From Mongoliitalea daihaiensis (GTDB lineage Bacteria; Bacteroidota; Bacteroidia; Cytophagales; Cyclobacteriaceae), in assembly GCF_021596945.1 (NCBI RefSeq), contig NZ_CP063779.1, positions 2,516,001 to 2,580,000 on the forward strand: DNA of 64,000 nt, read 5' to 3'. The position numbers were made by a program, and so were the translations under genes. The number at the start of each line of letters is the position of its first letter. The first letter of the stretch is position 1. Shown here piece after piece: positions 49,573 to 58,278 of the stretch. Below the pieces are notes generated by a model. It searched no databases. It worked only from the letters and a program-made list of their open reading frames with translations, and was not told the DNA's origin.

Positions 49573-52418
49573 ACAGTTTTTTGAAAGATACCGCGCAACA
49601 AGTTCTGAATTCAGGAAGGGACCTCAGTCAAATGGTAGTAGTGATGCCCAATAGGAGGGCAGGCTTGTTTTTTATCAAATATTTGGAAGAATTGATAAAT
49701 GCCCCTACTTGGATGCCTGAGGTCAAAACCATTGAGCAGGTTTTTTCTGGGATAGCGAATCAACGGGCAGCAGACGATCTAACGTTGATTTTTGAATTGT
49801 ACGATGTCTATCTACAGCTCCAACCTGAAGCGGAGACCTTTGATCGATTTTATTTTTGGGGGGAATTGATTTTGAAAGATTTTAATGATTTGGATCAATT
49901 TCTCGCTGATGCGAAGTTGGTTTACAGAAATTTATCTGAGATCAAAGCCATTGAATCGGATTTAAGTTTCTTGACAACGGAGCAGGTAGCTTTGATCTCT
50001 CAATTTTGGAAATCCTTCCAAGCCCAAAAACCGGAGGAGAAAGAACGATTTCTTCGTTTTTGGCAAGTTTTGGAAAAATTATACGAACAGTTTAATGCGC
50101 AATTGGATGTCTTGGGGTTGGCTTATGGAGGAAAAGTGTACAGAAAAGCAGTCTCCAAATTACCTGAACTAGCCAAGCCTGAAAAACACTATGTTTTTAT
50201 TGGTTTCAATGCATTTACTCTTGCGGAGGAAAAGCTGATCAAGCATTTCATCAAAAATTATGGAGCAGAAGTATATTGGGATGTAGATGCATATTATATT
50301 CAGGATCAAAGACAAGAGTCGGGATTATTTTTTAGAGATTATATCAAAGATCCGATTTTAGGACCGACCTTTCCACAAGAGTTGCCTCATGCGATTGAGT
50401 CCAAGTCAGCCAGTATTCATACCTATGCCATCCCTTTAAAAATCAATCAAGCCAATGTAGTGGGGAAATTATTGGAGGGAGTATCCACAGAAGAGTCTTT
50501 GGAGGAAACGGTGGTGATTTTGCCAGATGAGCAATTGCTGTTTCCCTTGCTTCATGTGTTGCCAGACAATGTCGATAAGCTGAATGTGACCATGGGGTAT
50601 CCTATTCGGAATGCACCCGTATATGCGTTTTTAGATGCCATCTTAGATTTGCAGCGATACATCAAGGTGAAAGAGGGTAAGGTTACATTTTATCACAAGC
50701 AGGTATTGGACTTATTGTCCTTTCCTTACTTGGCTGAAGCCAATCCCGAGTTTACCAAGGAACTCAAATCCGTTATCCAAACCACTAACCTCATTGAAAT
50801 ACCCTTAGAGCAATTGCAAAAAGGAGGAGGTTTATTTCAGGAGGTGTTCCAAAAGGTTGCCTCTAATGAATTGGTAAACTACTTAGCTCAATTGATGCAG
50901 CTACTTGCACAGCAATTGAAACAGGATACCATACAGTCGAGCTATTTATTCCAAGCTTACAAACAATTGAACCGAATTCAAGAAGTGCTCTCGGATCATC
51001 GATTGGGAAATTTGTCTTTGGAGTTTTTTTTGAAGCTTTTCAGGCAATTGTTTCAAGAGGTTCGATTGCCTTTTGAAGGAGAGCCTTTGCAGGGCTTGCA
51101 GGTCATGGGAGTGTTGGAATCTCGGAATTTAGATTTTCGAAGGGTGATAATTTGTGATGTGAACGAGGGGAGCTTTCCTCCCGGAGGAGGTATCAATTCT
51201 ATGATCCCTCATAATCTGAGGAGAGCCTTTGGTTTGCCAGTGCAGGAGCAAAATGATGCCATCTATGCTTACACGTTCTATCGCTTACTCCATCGAGCAG
51301 AAGAAGTGCATTTGATTTATAGTACAGCTTCCGATCAAGGAAAGAATGGAGAGATGAGCCGCTTCTTGCAACAAATGCACGTTGAGTTAGGTATTTCCAA
51401 ACCGCAAGTACAGTTGCTGTCTGCTGATTTAAATGTCGGTAAGGAAATCACTGTCCTAAAAGACGAGGCAGTTATGAAAAAGCTGAGTGAGTATTGGATG
51501 TCAAGTTCACTTGGGGAATTTAACAGATCCCTATCTGCCTCCGCCATCAATTCCTATTTAGATTGTCGGCTACGGTTTTATCTTCGATATGTGGCAGGTT
51601 TGAAAGAACAAGAGGAAGTAACTGCGGATGTAGATGCAGGTGTTTTTGGAACGATTTTGCATCGAGCCATTGAGTTGCTTTACCTGCCGGAAGGGGAACA
51701 AGCACCTAAATTATTCACTCCACATGAATTGAACCGAATTCAACCGACGATTACTACTGCGGTGGATAACGCCATCAGAGAGTTTTACCATGTAGGAAAA
51801 GGAGAAGACTTTGTATCGAGTGGTCAAATGCAAATCGTTCGAGAGATTTTTTTCGAGTATATACAAGGAATAGTGGCTCATGATATTGAACAGGGAGATT
51901 TTACGGTTTTAGGTTTAGAGCAACAACATACCACGTATATTCCGGTTCAAGTACAGGGTAGGGTAGAGGAAGTACGCTTATATGGCCTAATTGATCGGGT
52001 AGATCAAAAAGACGGGGTAATTCGATTGCTAGATTATAAGACCGGCAAGGACGAAAAGAAATTCAACACGATTGCCTCCTTGTTTGATCGGGAAGATAAG
52101 AATCGGAATAAAGCAGCTATGCAAACCATGCTTTATGCCTATTTCTATCAATTCACCAATCCTTCTAATCAGCAACCCTTGAAACCGGGGCTTTTCAATG
52201 TCAAAGAGATTTTCAAGGATAATTTCAATCCCTTTTTGATCAAGAGTGAAGGTAAGCTCAAGTTAGAAGTGGAAAACTATCTTGACCTGGCGGAAGAGTT
52301 TGAACAAAGTTTAAGTGGACTGCTCAGTGAATTATTTGATCCAGCTGTTCCCTTTGATCAGACTGCGGATGTCGATAAGTGCAAGTACTGTGCGTTTAAG
52401 GAAATGTGTGGAAGGTAG
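49569..52418 (+). CDS. AddB-like PD-(D/E)XK nuclease with an Fe-S cluster motif
   Basis: This 949-residue partner of the AddA-like protein begins with a helicase-like region lacking intact Walker A (VVVMPNRRAGLFFIKYLEEL). It has the AddB-type ICDVNEGSFPPG block and a C-terminal nuclease: SASAINSYLDCRLRFYLRYV, GTILHRAIE, LYGLIDRVD and LLDYKTGK. One Cys in YLDCRL plus the terminal CKYCAFKEMC (C-x2-C-x5-C) give the four ligands of the AddB iron-sulphur staple. It is translationally coupled to addA. Confidence 0.9.
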   Translation: MNSFLKDTAQQVLNSGRDLSQMVVVMPNRRAGLFFIKYLEELINAPTWMPEVKTIEQVFSGIANQRAADDLTLIFELYDVYLQLQPEAETFDRFYFWGELILKDFNDLDQFLADAKLVYRNLSEIKAIESDLSFLTTEQVALISQFWKSFQAQKPEEKERFLRFWQVLEKLYEQFNAQLDVLGLAYGGKVYRKAVSKLPELAKPEKHYVFIGFNAFTLAEEKLIKHFIKNYGAEVYWDVDAYYIQDQRQESGLFFRDYIKDPILGPTFPQELPHAIESKSASIHTYAIPLKINQANVVGKLLEGVSTEESLEETVVILPDEQLLFPLLHVLPDNVDKLNVTMGYPIRNAPVYAFLDAILDLQRYIKVKEGKVTFYHKQVLDLLSFPYLAEANPEFTKELKSVIQTTNLIEIPLEQLQKGGGLFQEVFQKVASNELVNYLAQLMQLLAQQLKQDTIQSSYLFQAYKQLNRIQEVLSDHRLGNLSLEFFLKLFRQLFQEVRLPFEGEPLQGLQVMGVLESRNLDFRRVIICDVNEGSFPPGGGINSMIPHNLRRAFGLPVQEQNDAIYAYTFYRLLHRAEEVHLIYSTASDQGKNGEMSRFLQQMHVELGISKPQVQLLSADLNVGKEITVLKDEAVMKKLSEYWMSSSLGEFNRSLSASAINSYLDCRLRFYLRYVAGLKEQEEVTADVDAGVFGTILHRAIELLYLPEGEQAPKLFTPHELNRIQPTITTAVDNAIREFYHVGKGEDFVSSGQMQIVREIFFEYIQGIVAHDIEQGDFTVLGLEQQHTTYIPVQVQGRVEEVRLYGLIDRVDQKDGVIRLLDYKTGKDEKKFNTIASLFDREDKNRNKAAMQTMLYAYFYQFTNPSNQQPLKPGLFNVKEIFKDNFNPFLIKSEGKLKLEVENYLDLAEEFEQSLSGLLSELFDPAVPFDQTADVDKCKYCAFKEMCGR

Positions 52419-52963
52419 GGGAGAAGGGAGAGATTAGAAGCTAGAGACGAGAGTTTAGAAGCGAGATTCGAGAAGCGAGAGTTTAGAGACAATAGAAACA
52501 AGAACCAAGAATCAAGTGACAAGAGAAAGCTCGCAGAAAACACGGAAAACGCAGAAAAATTCGTATTGAAAAATTTTGTGTCCAAAGATAGAAATTAAGA
52601 TACAGCTAGTTAACTCCATCAATTGCCCTGGTTTTTAACCCAGGGAAACATGAGTATCTCCTGATTTATATAGGCGGGTTTTAACTCACCATCATTTGTA
52701 GATTAAAACCCACAAGCGAAAGTTGCGCAGTGGACACACTGTCACTGTACACTGCTCAATATGCACTTTTCACTCCTCCCTCCAATGCCGGGGATTGAAA
52801 TCCACGGCAATTGATGGGTGTTTTCCTTAGTAATCCGCAATAATTTGATTTCAAACTTCTAATCCAAATAGTGGGTTAAAACCCACAGTCTAAGGTTGTA
52901 CTTTGGACTCACTGTCACACTACTCAATACTAACTGTTCACTGCACACTACTCACTGCTCACC
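52419..52963. repeat. Repeat-rich non-coding gap
   Basis: These 545 bp carry no convincing gene. 52440-52500 is purine-rich and repetitive (AGAAGCGAGA core, related to 38166-38207). 52525-52720 is the partner of 34316-34500. Palindromes lie at 52626-52645 (CCCTGG and CCAGGG arms), 52787-52808 (GCCGGGGATT and AATCCACGGC) and 52871-52886 (perfect GTGGGTT-AA-AACCCAC). 52720-52770 and 52905-52965 consist of CACTGTCAC/ACTGCTCAC-like low complexity. A short ORF over the purine-rich part is an artefact. Confidence 0.75.
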
Positions 52964-53419
52964 CTAAAACCCTGTTTTTTGGATTTTTTTATGAGCTTCT
53001 GGAAGGAGTTGTAAGGCAGCGGAGGCATACCATTCGATTAACTCCATTTTAAGTACGCCAGCTTGAATAGCGGGGTCTGTATTGGTCAAAGCTTCTGCTT
53101 CTTCTTTTGTAGCGACATTGAATAGGAAAATGCCTCTTTTTTCTTTTCCATCAATGAAAGGACCTGCAAGAATCAATTTACCGTCTTCCGCTAACCTGTT
53201 TATGTTTGCCATATGTCCTTTTTGAATCTCAGTCCGTTGTTCGGGGCTGTAATCATCTGCACGATCTCCAGCCAGTAGGATCGCCATCACATAGGTTTTC
53301 ATGCCATAGTCATCAGCTTGGAGTTCTTTTGCTAAGGTTTCTTCATAGGAAGTTTGCTGTGCAAAAATCGTAGAAAACAAACCTAAAGTCATTAGAAGGG
53401 TAAGAAAGTGGTTTTTCAT
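52964..53419 (-). CDS. Exported YCII-related protein
   Basis: This 151-residue protein has a signal peptide (MKNHFLTLLMTLGLFSTIFAQ) and a YCII domain (YVMAILLAGDRAD, GHMANINRLAEDGKLILAGP, RGIFLFNVATKEEAEAL, then the Asp-Pro pair in TNTDPAIQAG). YCII domains are ferredoxin-like; some are enzymes using a His-Asp pair, but none is known for this exported type. It begins one base after the DUF389 stop, so the two form an operon. Confidence 0.82.
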   Translation of the reverse strand: MKNHFLTLLMTLGLFSTIFAQQTSYEETLAKELQADDYGMKTYVMAILLAGDRADDYSPEQRTEIQKGHMANINRLAEDGKLILAGPFIDGKEKRGIFLFNVATKEEAEALTNTDPAIQAGVLKMELIEWYASAALQLLPEAHKKIQKTGF

Positions 53420-53420
53420 T

Positions 53421-54794
53421 TTATTGTATAATTAATGAAAGCGTATCCGCTTTTGAGCGCAACTTGAGCCAGTCTTCTAGTTTTTTGAGCTCCTGTGCAC
53501 TAGGCTTACTCTTAAACTTTGCGAAAGCCATCATGATGGTGTCTTTTTGATTGGTAGTTAAATCCGCAACAACTGAGCGGTTCATAGAAAAATTTTCTAA
53601 GGTAGGATGATTGATTTTGGCTTCTTGAGCAATATCCATGACCTGCTGATAGTTTTTTCCAAACTCTGACAATTCCCTTTCAAGTAAAGCTATTCTTCTG
53701 TCTTTGTCTTGTATGAGCGTTTCATTGCGCTCATATAAATCCTTAAGTATATCTGATCTTAAAACATTCATGTCTGCATTATCCCCACTTTGACGGATTC
53801 TCAAATAAGTATCCCTTAAGTTGAGACCCGCAAGTTTCTTTTCTATTTGGACAATTGTTTCATCTGAAATTCGCTCACCGATCAAACTGACTTCAATAAA
53901 ACTGCTATCAGAAGCATATAGCAAATTAGAATTCAGCACTTGAGTTCTTGGAAGGTCAAATTCCACATTGACAAACTGGGTGGCAGACTTTTCCCAAATG
54001 GTCCGCTTTACGATGTTGTAGGCTAGGTAAACACTTGGAACAATTGTCAAGATCGTGAAAATCGTAATGTAAGTTTTGACTGTTTTTTCTCTTTTTGGAT
54101 CCAAAAATTCCTTTTTTGGAAAATTCATAAAGCGTACAATCAAATAAGTGGATAGAGATATAAATACACTATTGATAAAAAATAAATAAAATGCCCCAAA
54201 AAAGAAGTAAAGATTTCCTGTAGCAAGCCCATACCCAGCGGTACATAATGGAGGCATCAGAGCCGTTGCGATAGCTACTCCTGGAATAGCATTACTTTTC
54301 TCTTTTCTCGAGCCTGCAACTATTCCCGCCAATCCCCCAAAGAGTGCAATTAGTACATCCCAAATGGTAGGTTCTGTACGAGCCAAAAGCTCCGATTGGG
54401 CATCGTCTAGTGGTGTAAAGGAAAAGTAAATAGTACTCGTGATAATGGAGATTAAAACAGCAATTCCAAGGTTCTTAAAAGACTTTTGAAGCAGCTCAAA
54501 ATCATTGATGCCAGCTGCCATCCCAATACCCATGATTGGCCCCATCAGAGGTGAGATTAACATGGCTCCAATGATGACTGCTGTAGAGTTTACATTCAAT
54601 CCCACGGAGGCAACAAAGATGGCAAAGATCAGAATCCACAGGTTGGCTCCCCGAAATTCTATATTCTTTTTGATGTAGTCAATGGTTTCCAATTCATCTT
54701 CTTTTCCTTCATGAAGATCGAATCGATCTCTAAAGAAGAGTAGGAGACCCATGATTTTATTTCTTAAGTTGAAAGCTCTATTAGTTGAATTCAT
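53421..54794 (-). CDS. DUF389 family membrane protein
   Basis: This 457-residue protein carries the DUF389 core: repeated membrane helices with LIFAIFVASVGLNVNSTAVI, GAMLISPLMGPIMGIGMAAG and GVAIATALMPPLCTAGYGLA. The C-terminal half is soluble and coiled (DKDRRIALLERELSEFGK). The family has no established function. It is first in an operon with the YCII protein and is divergent from the response-regulator gene. Confidence 0.88.
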   Translation of the reverse strand: MNSTNRAFNLRNKIMGLLLFFRDRFDLHEGKEDELETIDYIKKNIEFRGANLWILIFAIFVASVGLNVNSTAVIIGAMLISPLMGPIMGIGMAAGINDFELLQKSFKNLGIAVLISIITSTIYFSFTPLDDAQSELLARTEPTIWDVLIALFGGLAGIVAGSRKEKSNAIPGVAIATALMPPLCTAGYGLATGNLYFFFGAFYLFFINSVFISLSTYLIVRFMNFPKKEFLDPKREKTVKTYITIFTILTIVPSVYLAYNIVKRTIWEKSATQFVNVEFDLPRTQVLNSNLLYASDSSFIEVSLIGERISDETIVQIEKKLAGLNLRDTYLRIRQSGDNADMNVLRSDILKDLYERNETLIQDKDRRIALLERELSEFGKNYQQVMDIAQEAKINHPTLENFSMNRSVVADLTTNQKDTIMMAFAKFKSKPSAQELKKLEDWLKLRSKADTLSLIIQ

Positions 54795-55188
54795 GCGCCT
54801 ATAATTTTGCTTTCGAAACTAATCAAAAAAAAGGACTCTTGTAACTTACTTGATTTTATTGGAAAAAATCAGGGAGTTTCAACTAATTGGAAGTCCAATT
54901 TTCTCCTTACTTAGTTATAAATTATGGACCTCGATCATTCTCAAGTGTTGCCTGCAGATGTATACCTTAACTGATTGATTGAATGAATTTTAAAAAGGGT
55001 TTAGATTAATCTAAATTTGATGAGTCTAAAAAAATTAGACATACCTAAAAGTTAAAAGAATTAAAATTTTGCCTTCTCCCAACATTAAGTTTTTATATTT
55101 GTAGTGAAGGAAGTTTTATTCATGGTACGAAGCTTGCTTAGGTAACCTAGGTCGCCAAATTTTACTTATCAAATTTTGAATTCTAGAT
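54795..55188. other. Intergenic regulatory region between DUF389 and the response regulator
   Basis: No gene is seen in 394 bp. It holds a perfect 16-bp palindrome TTTAGATTAATCTAAA (55000-55015), a second inverted repeat GTCTAA-N5-TTAGAC (55024-55040) and the promoter at 55068-55101. Nothing notable is seen in 54795-54990. Confidence 0.6.
55068..55101 (+). promoter_or_regulatory. Probable promoter of the response regulator-Mla operon
   Basis: TTTG (55068-55071) and TATATTTG (55094-55101) match the -33 and -7 boxes, with 22 bp between them, slightly longer than the 19 bp seen at two other promoters. It gives a leader of about 80 nt. Confidence 0.5.
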
Positions 55189-55557
55189 ATGAGCAAATCA
55201 ATTAAGACCATTGTTTTTGTAGATGACGATAAAATTCAGCACATGATCAATCGTAAAAATATGTTACGATTGAAAGAGGATTTAGATCTCCAGTTTTTTG
55301 AAAATCCATATGAAGCTTTGAAATGGTTTGAAAGCAATGACGCAGATTTGCTTATCTTAGATGTGAATATGCCGGAAATGAAAGGTTGGGAGTTTTTGGA
55401 TCAACTAAAACAACTGAACAAATCGATCGAGGTAAAAATGCTTACTTCCTCGGTGGATCCCGACGACATTGAAATCAGCACCCATTACAACATGGTTTCG
55501 GGTTTCTTGGTTAAGCCTTTGAAGAATGATATAATGGCCGAAATTTTAGGCATCTAA
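55189..55557 (+). CDS. Single-domain response regulator
   Basis: This 122-residue receiver domain has the acidic pocket D12-D14 (VFVDDDK), phospho-acceptor Asp58 (LILDVNMPE), the conserved Thr/Ser in MLTSSVDP and the Lys in VKPLKND. There is no output domain, as in CheY/Spo0F-like proteins, so it must act by protein contact. The histidine kinase is not in the window. It lies 19 bp before the MlaE-like gene, which suggests co-transcription with the lipid transporter. Confidence 0.9.
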   Translation: MSKSIKTIVFVDDDKIQHMINRKNMLRLKEDLDLQFFENPYEALKWFESNDADLLILDVNMPEMKGWEFLDQLKQLNKSIEVKMLTSSVDPDDIEISTHYNMVSGFLVKPLKNDIMAEILGI

Positions 55558-55576
55558 TGGACTGTGTAAAAAATCT

Positions 55577-56374
55577 ATGATCAATTTAACAGACGATAAA
55601 AGACCAATTTTATCCAAAAAACTAGACCGATTTTTTATGGGGCTTTCCAATGCATTTGCATTTGTTAAGCGCTTCTTCAAAGAGGTTTGGTTTCCCCCTT
55701 ATGAATTGCGGGAAATCATGCGCCAATGTTATGAAATTGGTTATAGATCTTTGCCCTTGATATCTCTTACAGGGTTCATCATAGGCATCGTTTTTACCAA
55801 TCAGTCGAGACCATCTCTAGCTGAGTTTGGAGCAACTTCTTGGTTACCCGCTTTGATATCGATTGCAATCGTTCGGGCCATGGGGCCTTTGGTCACGGCA
55901 TTAATTGCAGCCGGTAAAGTAGGATCGAGTATTGGTGCGGAAATTGCCTCTATGAAGGTTACCGAACAAATTGATGCCATGGAAGTATCGGCTATCAATC
56001 CATTCAAATACCTTGTGGTCACAAGGGTGCTAGCTACAACTTTGATGATACCTGTGCTAGTTATGTACACAGATTTTGTTGCATTGATGGGTTCATTTGT
56101 AAATGTAAATCAAAATGAAATGGTTTCTATGTCTACGTTTTTCGTACAGGTATTCGAAGCTGTTTCATTTCTGGATATTTTCTCCTCAGTCATCAAATCA
56201 TTAGTATTTGGGTTTACTATTGGAATAGTGGGATGTTATAAAGGCTATACATCCACTAAAGGTACAGAAGGTGTAGGTCAAGCAGCTAATTCATCGGTAG
56301 TAATGTCGATGTTCCTGATCTTTATCGAGGAGTTATTGGCCTTACAAATTGTAAATGCAATCAGATATGCCTAA
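55577..56374 (+). CDS. mlaE: MlaE-family permease of an MCE lipid ABC transporter
   Basis: This 265-residue inner-membrane permease has the MlaE family blocks LPLISLTGFIIGIVFTNQ, AIVRAMGPLVTALIAAGKVGS, GAEIASMKVTEQIDAM and GCYKGYTSTKGTEGVG. It forms a dimer with the ATPase and the MCE protein to move phospholipids between the inner and outer membranes. Its stop overlaps the ATPase start. Confidence 0.92.
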   Translation: MINLTDDKRPILSKKLDRFFMGLSNAFAFVKRFFKEVWFPPYELREIMRQCYEIGYRSLPLISLTGFIIGIVFTNQSRPSLAEFGATSWLPALISIAIVRAMGPLVTALIAAGKVGSSIGAEIASMKVTEQIDAMEVSAINPFKYLVVTRVLATTLMIPVLVMYTDFVALMGSFVNVNQNEMVSMSTFFVQVFEAVSFLDIFSSVIKSLVFGFTIGIVGCYKGYTSTKGTEGVGQAANSSVVMSMFLIFIEELLALQIVNAIRYA

Positions 56375-57128
56375 GATCAGCACTGAATCAGTCATAGAGA
56401 TCAATGGCTTGTACAAGTCTTTTGGAGAAAATCATGTCCTCAGAGGTGTGGATTTGGATTTGTACAAAGGAGAAAACTTAGTTGTACTCGGTAGATCGGG
56501 TACAGGTAAGTCTGTATTGATAAAAATCATTGTGGGATTGTTGACCCAAGATGAAGGAACAATTAAGGTTTTTGGAAGAAATACCCGTGGATTATCGCTG
56601 AAAGAACTGAATCAACTGCGTCTTAGGATTGGTTTTTCTTTCCAAGCATCTGCTCTATATGATTCCATGACCGTGAGGGAAAACCTTGAGTTTCCATTGG
56701 TAAGAAATGTTAAAAATCTCACAAGAAAAGAGATTGACTATAAAGTTGAAGACTTGTTAGATTCCGTTGGCCTAGCCCAAACAATCAATCAGATGCCTTC
56801 TGAATTGTCAGGTGGGCAGAAAAAGCGAATTGGTATTGCGCGAACACTGATCTTGAATCCTGAAATCATGTTGTACGATGAGCCTACGGCAGGTCTGGAC
56901 CCCGTCACGTGTATCGATATCAACAACTTGATCAATGAGGTACAGGAAAAGTACAAGACATCCTCTATTGTTATTACCCACGACCTCACCTGTGCCAAAC
57001 AAACAGGGGACCGAATGGCGGTATTAATAGAGGGGAAATTTAAATCTGTCGGTAGCTTCGAGGAGGTTTTCCATGATGCCAAAGACGAAAACATTCAATC
57101 ATTCTATGATTATAACTTCATTAAATAA
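56367..57128 (+). CDS. mlaF: MlaF-family ATPase of an MCE lipid ABC transporter
   Basis: This ABC ATPase of 253 residues starts at MPKIS (an ATG four codons upstream is also open). Walker A is GRSGTGKS, the Q-loop is FSFQASALYD, the signature is LSGGQKKR, and Walker B is IMLYDEPTAGLDP with the switch His in VITHDL. It drives the MlaE-MlaD complex. Its TAA overlaps the ATG of the MCE gene by one base. Confidence 0.95.
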   Translation: MPKISTESVIEINGLYKSFGENHVLRGVDLDLYKGENLVVLGRSGTGKSVLIKIIVGLLTQDEGTIKVFGRNTRGLSLKELNQLRLRIGFSFQASALYDSMTVRENLEFPLVRNVKNLTRKEIDYKVEDLLDSVGLAQTINQMPSELSGGQKKRIGIARTLILNPEIMLYDEPTAGLDPVTCIDINNLINEVQEKYKTSSIVITHDLTCAKQTGDRMAVLIEGKFKSVGSFEEVFHDAKDENIQSFYDYNFIK

Positions 57129-58114
57129 TGAGAAACGATAATAAAAAATCAGTCATTGTAGGCATTTTCGTGTTGGTGGGTATCATCATCTTCGTTGCCG
57201 CAATTCTAACTTTAGGGGGACAACAAAAGAAATTTGTTAAAAGTATTTCCCTAAATACAGTTTTTGATGATGTAGCAGGTCTCCAAACAGGAAATAATGT
57301 TTGGTTTTCAGGGGTAAAGATTGGGACTGTACGAAAAATAAATTTTTATGGAGATTCTCAAGTCGAAATCGTCATGAATGTAGAATCTAAAGTCAGTGAT
57401 TATATCCGAAAAGACTCCAAAGCCACTATTGGTTCAGATGGTCTGATTGGTAATAAAATCATCGTCATCTATGGAGGAACCACGCAAGCACCACCCGTTG
57501 AAGATGGGGACCGCTTGATGTCGGAGATGCCTTTGGATACTGATAAAATGATGACTACTCTACAAGAAAACAATAAAAACCTAGTTACTATAACCGAAAA
57601 CCTAAAGGTTCTCACGACAAAAATTGCACAGGGACAAGGAATCGTTGGAACAGTTATGACAGATAGCTTATTAGGAGAAAACTTCAAAAATATCATTGTT
57701 AATTTGGATAGGGCGGCTAGTAACTCTAATCGAATGATCAATGAGATGAATAAGTTTACAGCTAATCTTAATAAAGAGGGAAACTTGTTTTATGATTTAG
57801 CTACTGATAAGTCAATTTATTCAGATTTACAGAGTTCTATTCAAGAATTACAAGCCACTGCAAACAATGCGAATAAACTAACTGAAAATCTGAATAGTAT
57901 CACTGACAAACTCAATGATAAAAATAATACAGCAGGCATGCTTTTGAATGATGATGAGTTCGCTAAAAGCTTAAAACACACCCTTATTACAATCGATAGT
58001 TCCTCTGTTAATTTGAACCGTGGTTTAGAGGCGTTGGAATATACTTGGCCTTTCAGAAAAGGATTTAAAAGAAAAGCCAAGGCAGAGGCAAAAGCAGAGG
58101 AAGAAGAAAACTAA
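57128..58114 (+). CDS. MlaD-like MCE-domain protein
   Basis: This 328-residue protein has one N-terminal membrane helix (SVIVGIFVLVGIIIFVAAIL) and one MCE domain (SISLNTVFDDVAGLQTGNNV, WFSGVKIGTVRKI, IGNKIIVIYGG). A long helical C-terminal part of about 180 residues follows (repeated Asn-rich NLNK/NSNRM segments) and a basic tail. The E. coli MlaD is about 180 residues, so this form has an extended helix that may span part of the periplasm. It completes the transporter; mlaA, mlaB and mlaC are absent here. Confidence 0.9.
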   Translation: MRNDNKKSVIVGIFVLVGIIIFVAAILTLGGQQKKFVKSISLNTVFDDVAGLQTGNNVWFSGVKIGTVRKINFYGDSQVEIVMNVESKVSDYIRKDSKATIGSDGLIGNKIIVIYGGTTQAPPVEDGDRLMSEMPLDTDKMMTTLQENNKNLVTITENLKVLTTKIAQGQGIVGTVMTDSLLGENFKNIIVNLDRAASNSNRMINEMNKFTANLNKEGNLFYDLATDKSIYSDLQSSIQELQATANNANKLTENLNSITDKLNDKNNTAGMLLNDDEFAKSLKHTLITIDSSSVNLNRGLEALEYTWPFRKGFKRKAKAEAKAEEEEN

Positions 58115-58193
58115 ATAGATTCTAATGGATAGCGAAAATACCGCCCCATGAATTAGTCTGATTTGCTTTCCTTTGAAGTTATCATTAAAATTG

Positions 58194-58217
58194 ACCCGCA
58201 GGTTTGCGGGTTTTTTT
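58194..58217 (+). terminator. Intrinsic terminator after the Mla operon
   Basis: ACCCGCA and TGCGGGT form a 7-bp G+C-rich stem with a 4-nt loop followed by seven T residues, about 80 bp after the stop of the MCE gene. Confidence 0.9.
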
Positions 58218-58278
58218 GTTTTATACCTATGCATCTTCCTGATTTTTTTGTTATTTGGCCGATGTTAAACCCTTCATC

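Noticed and set aside
52358-52585. 75-residue minus-strand frame
   Set aside because: It translates the purine-rich repeat into Leu/Ser-rich low complexity and overlaps the 3' end of the AddB-like gene.
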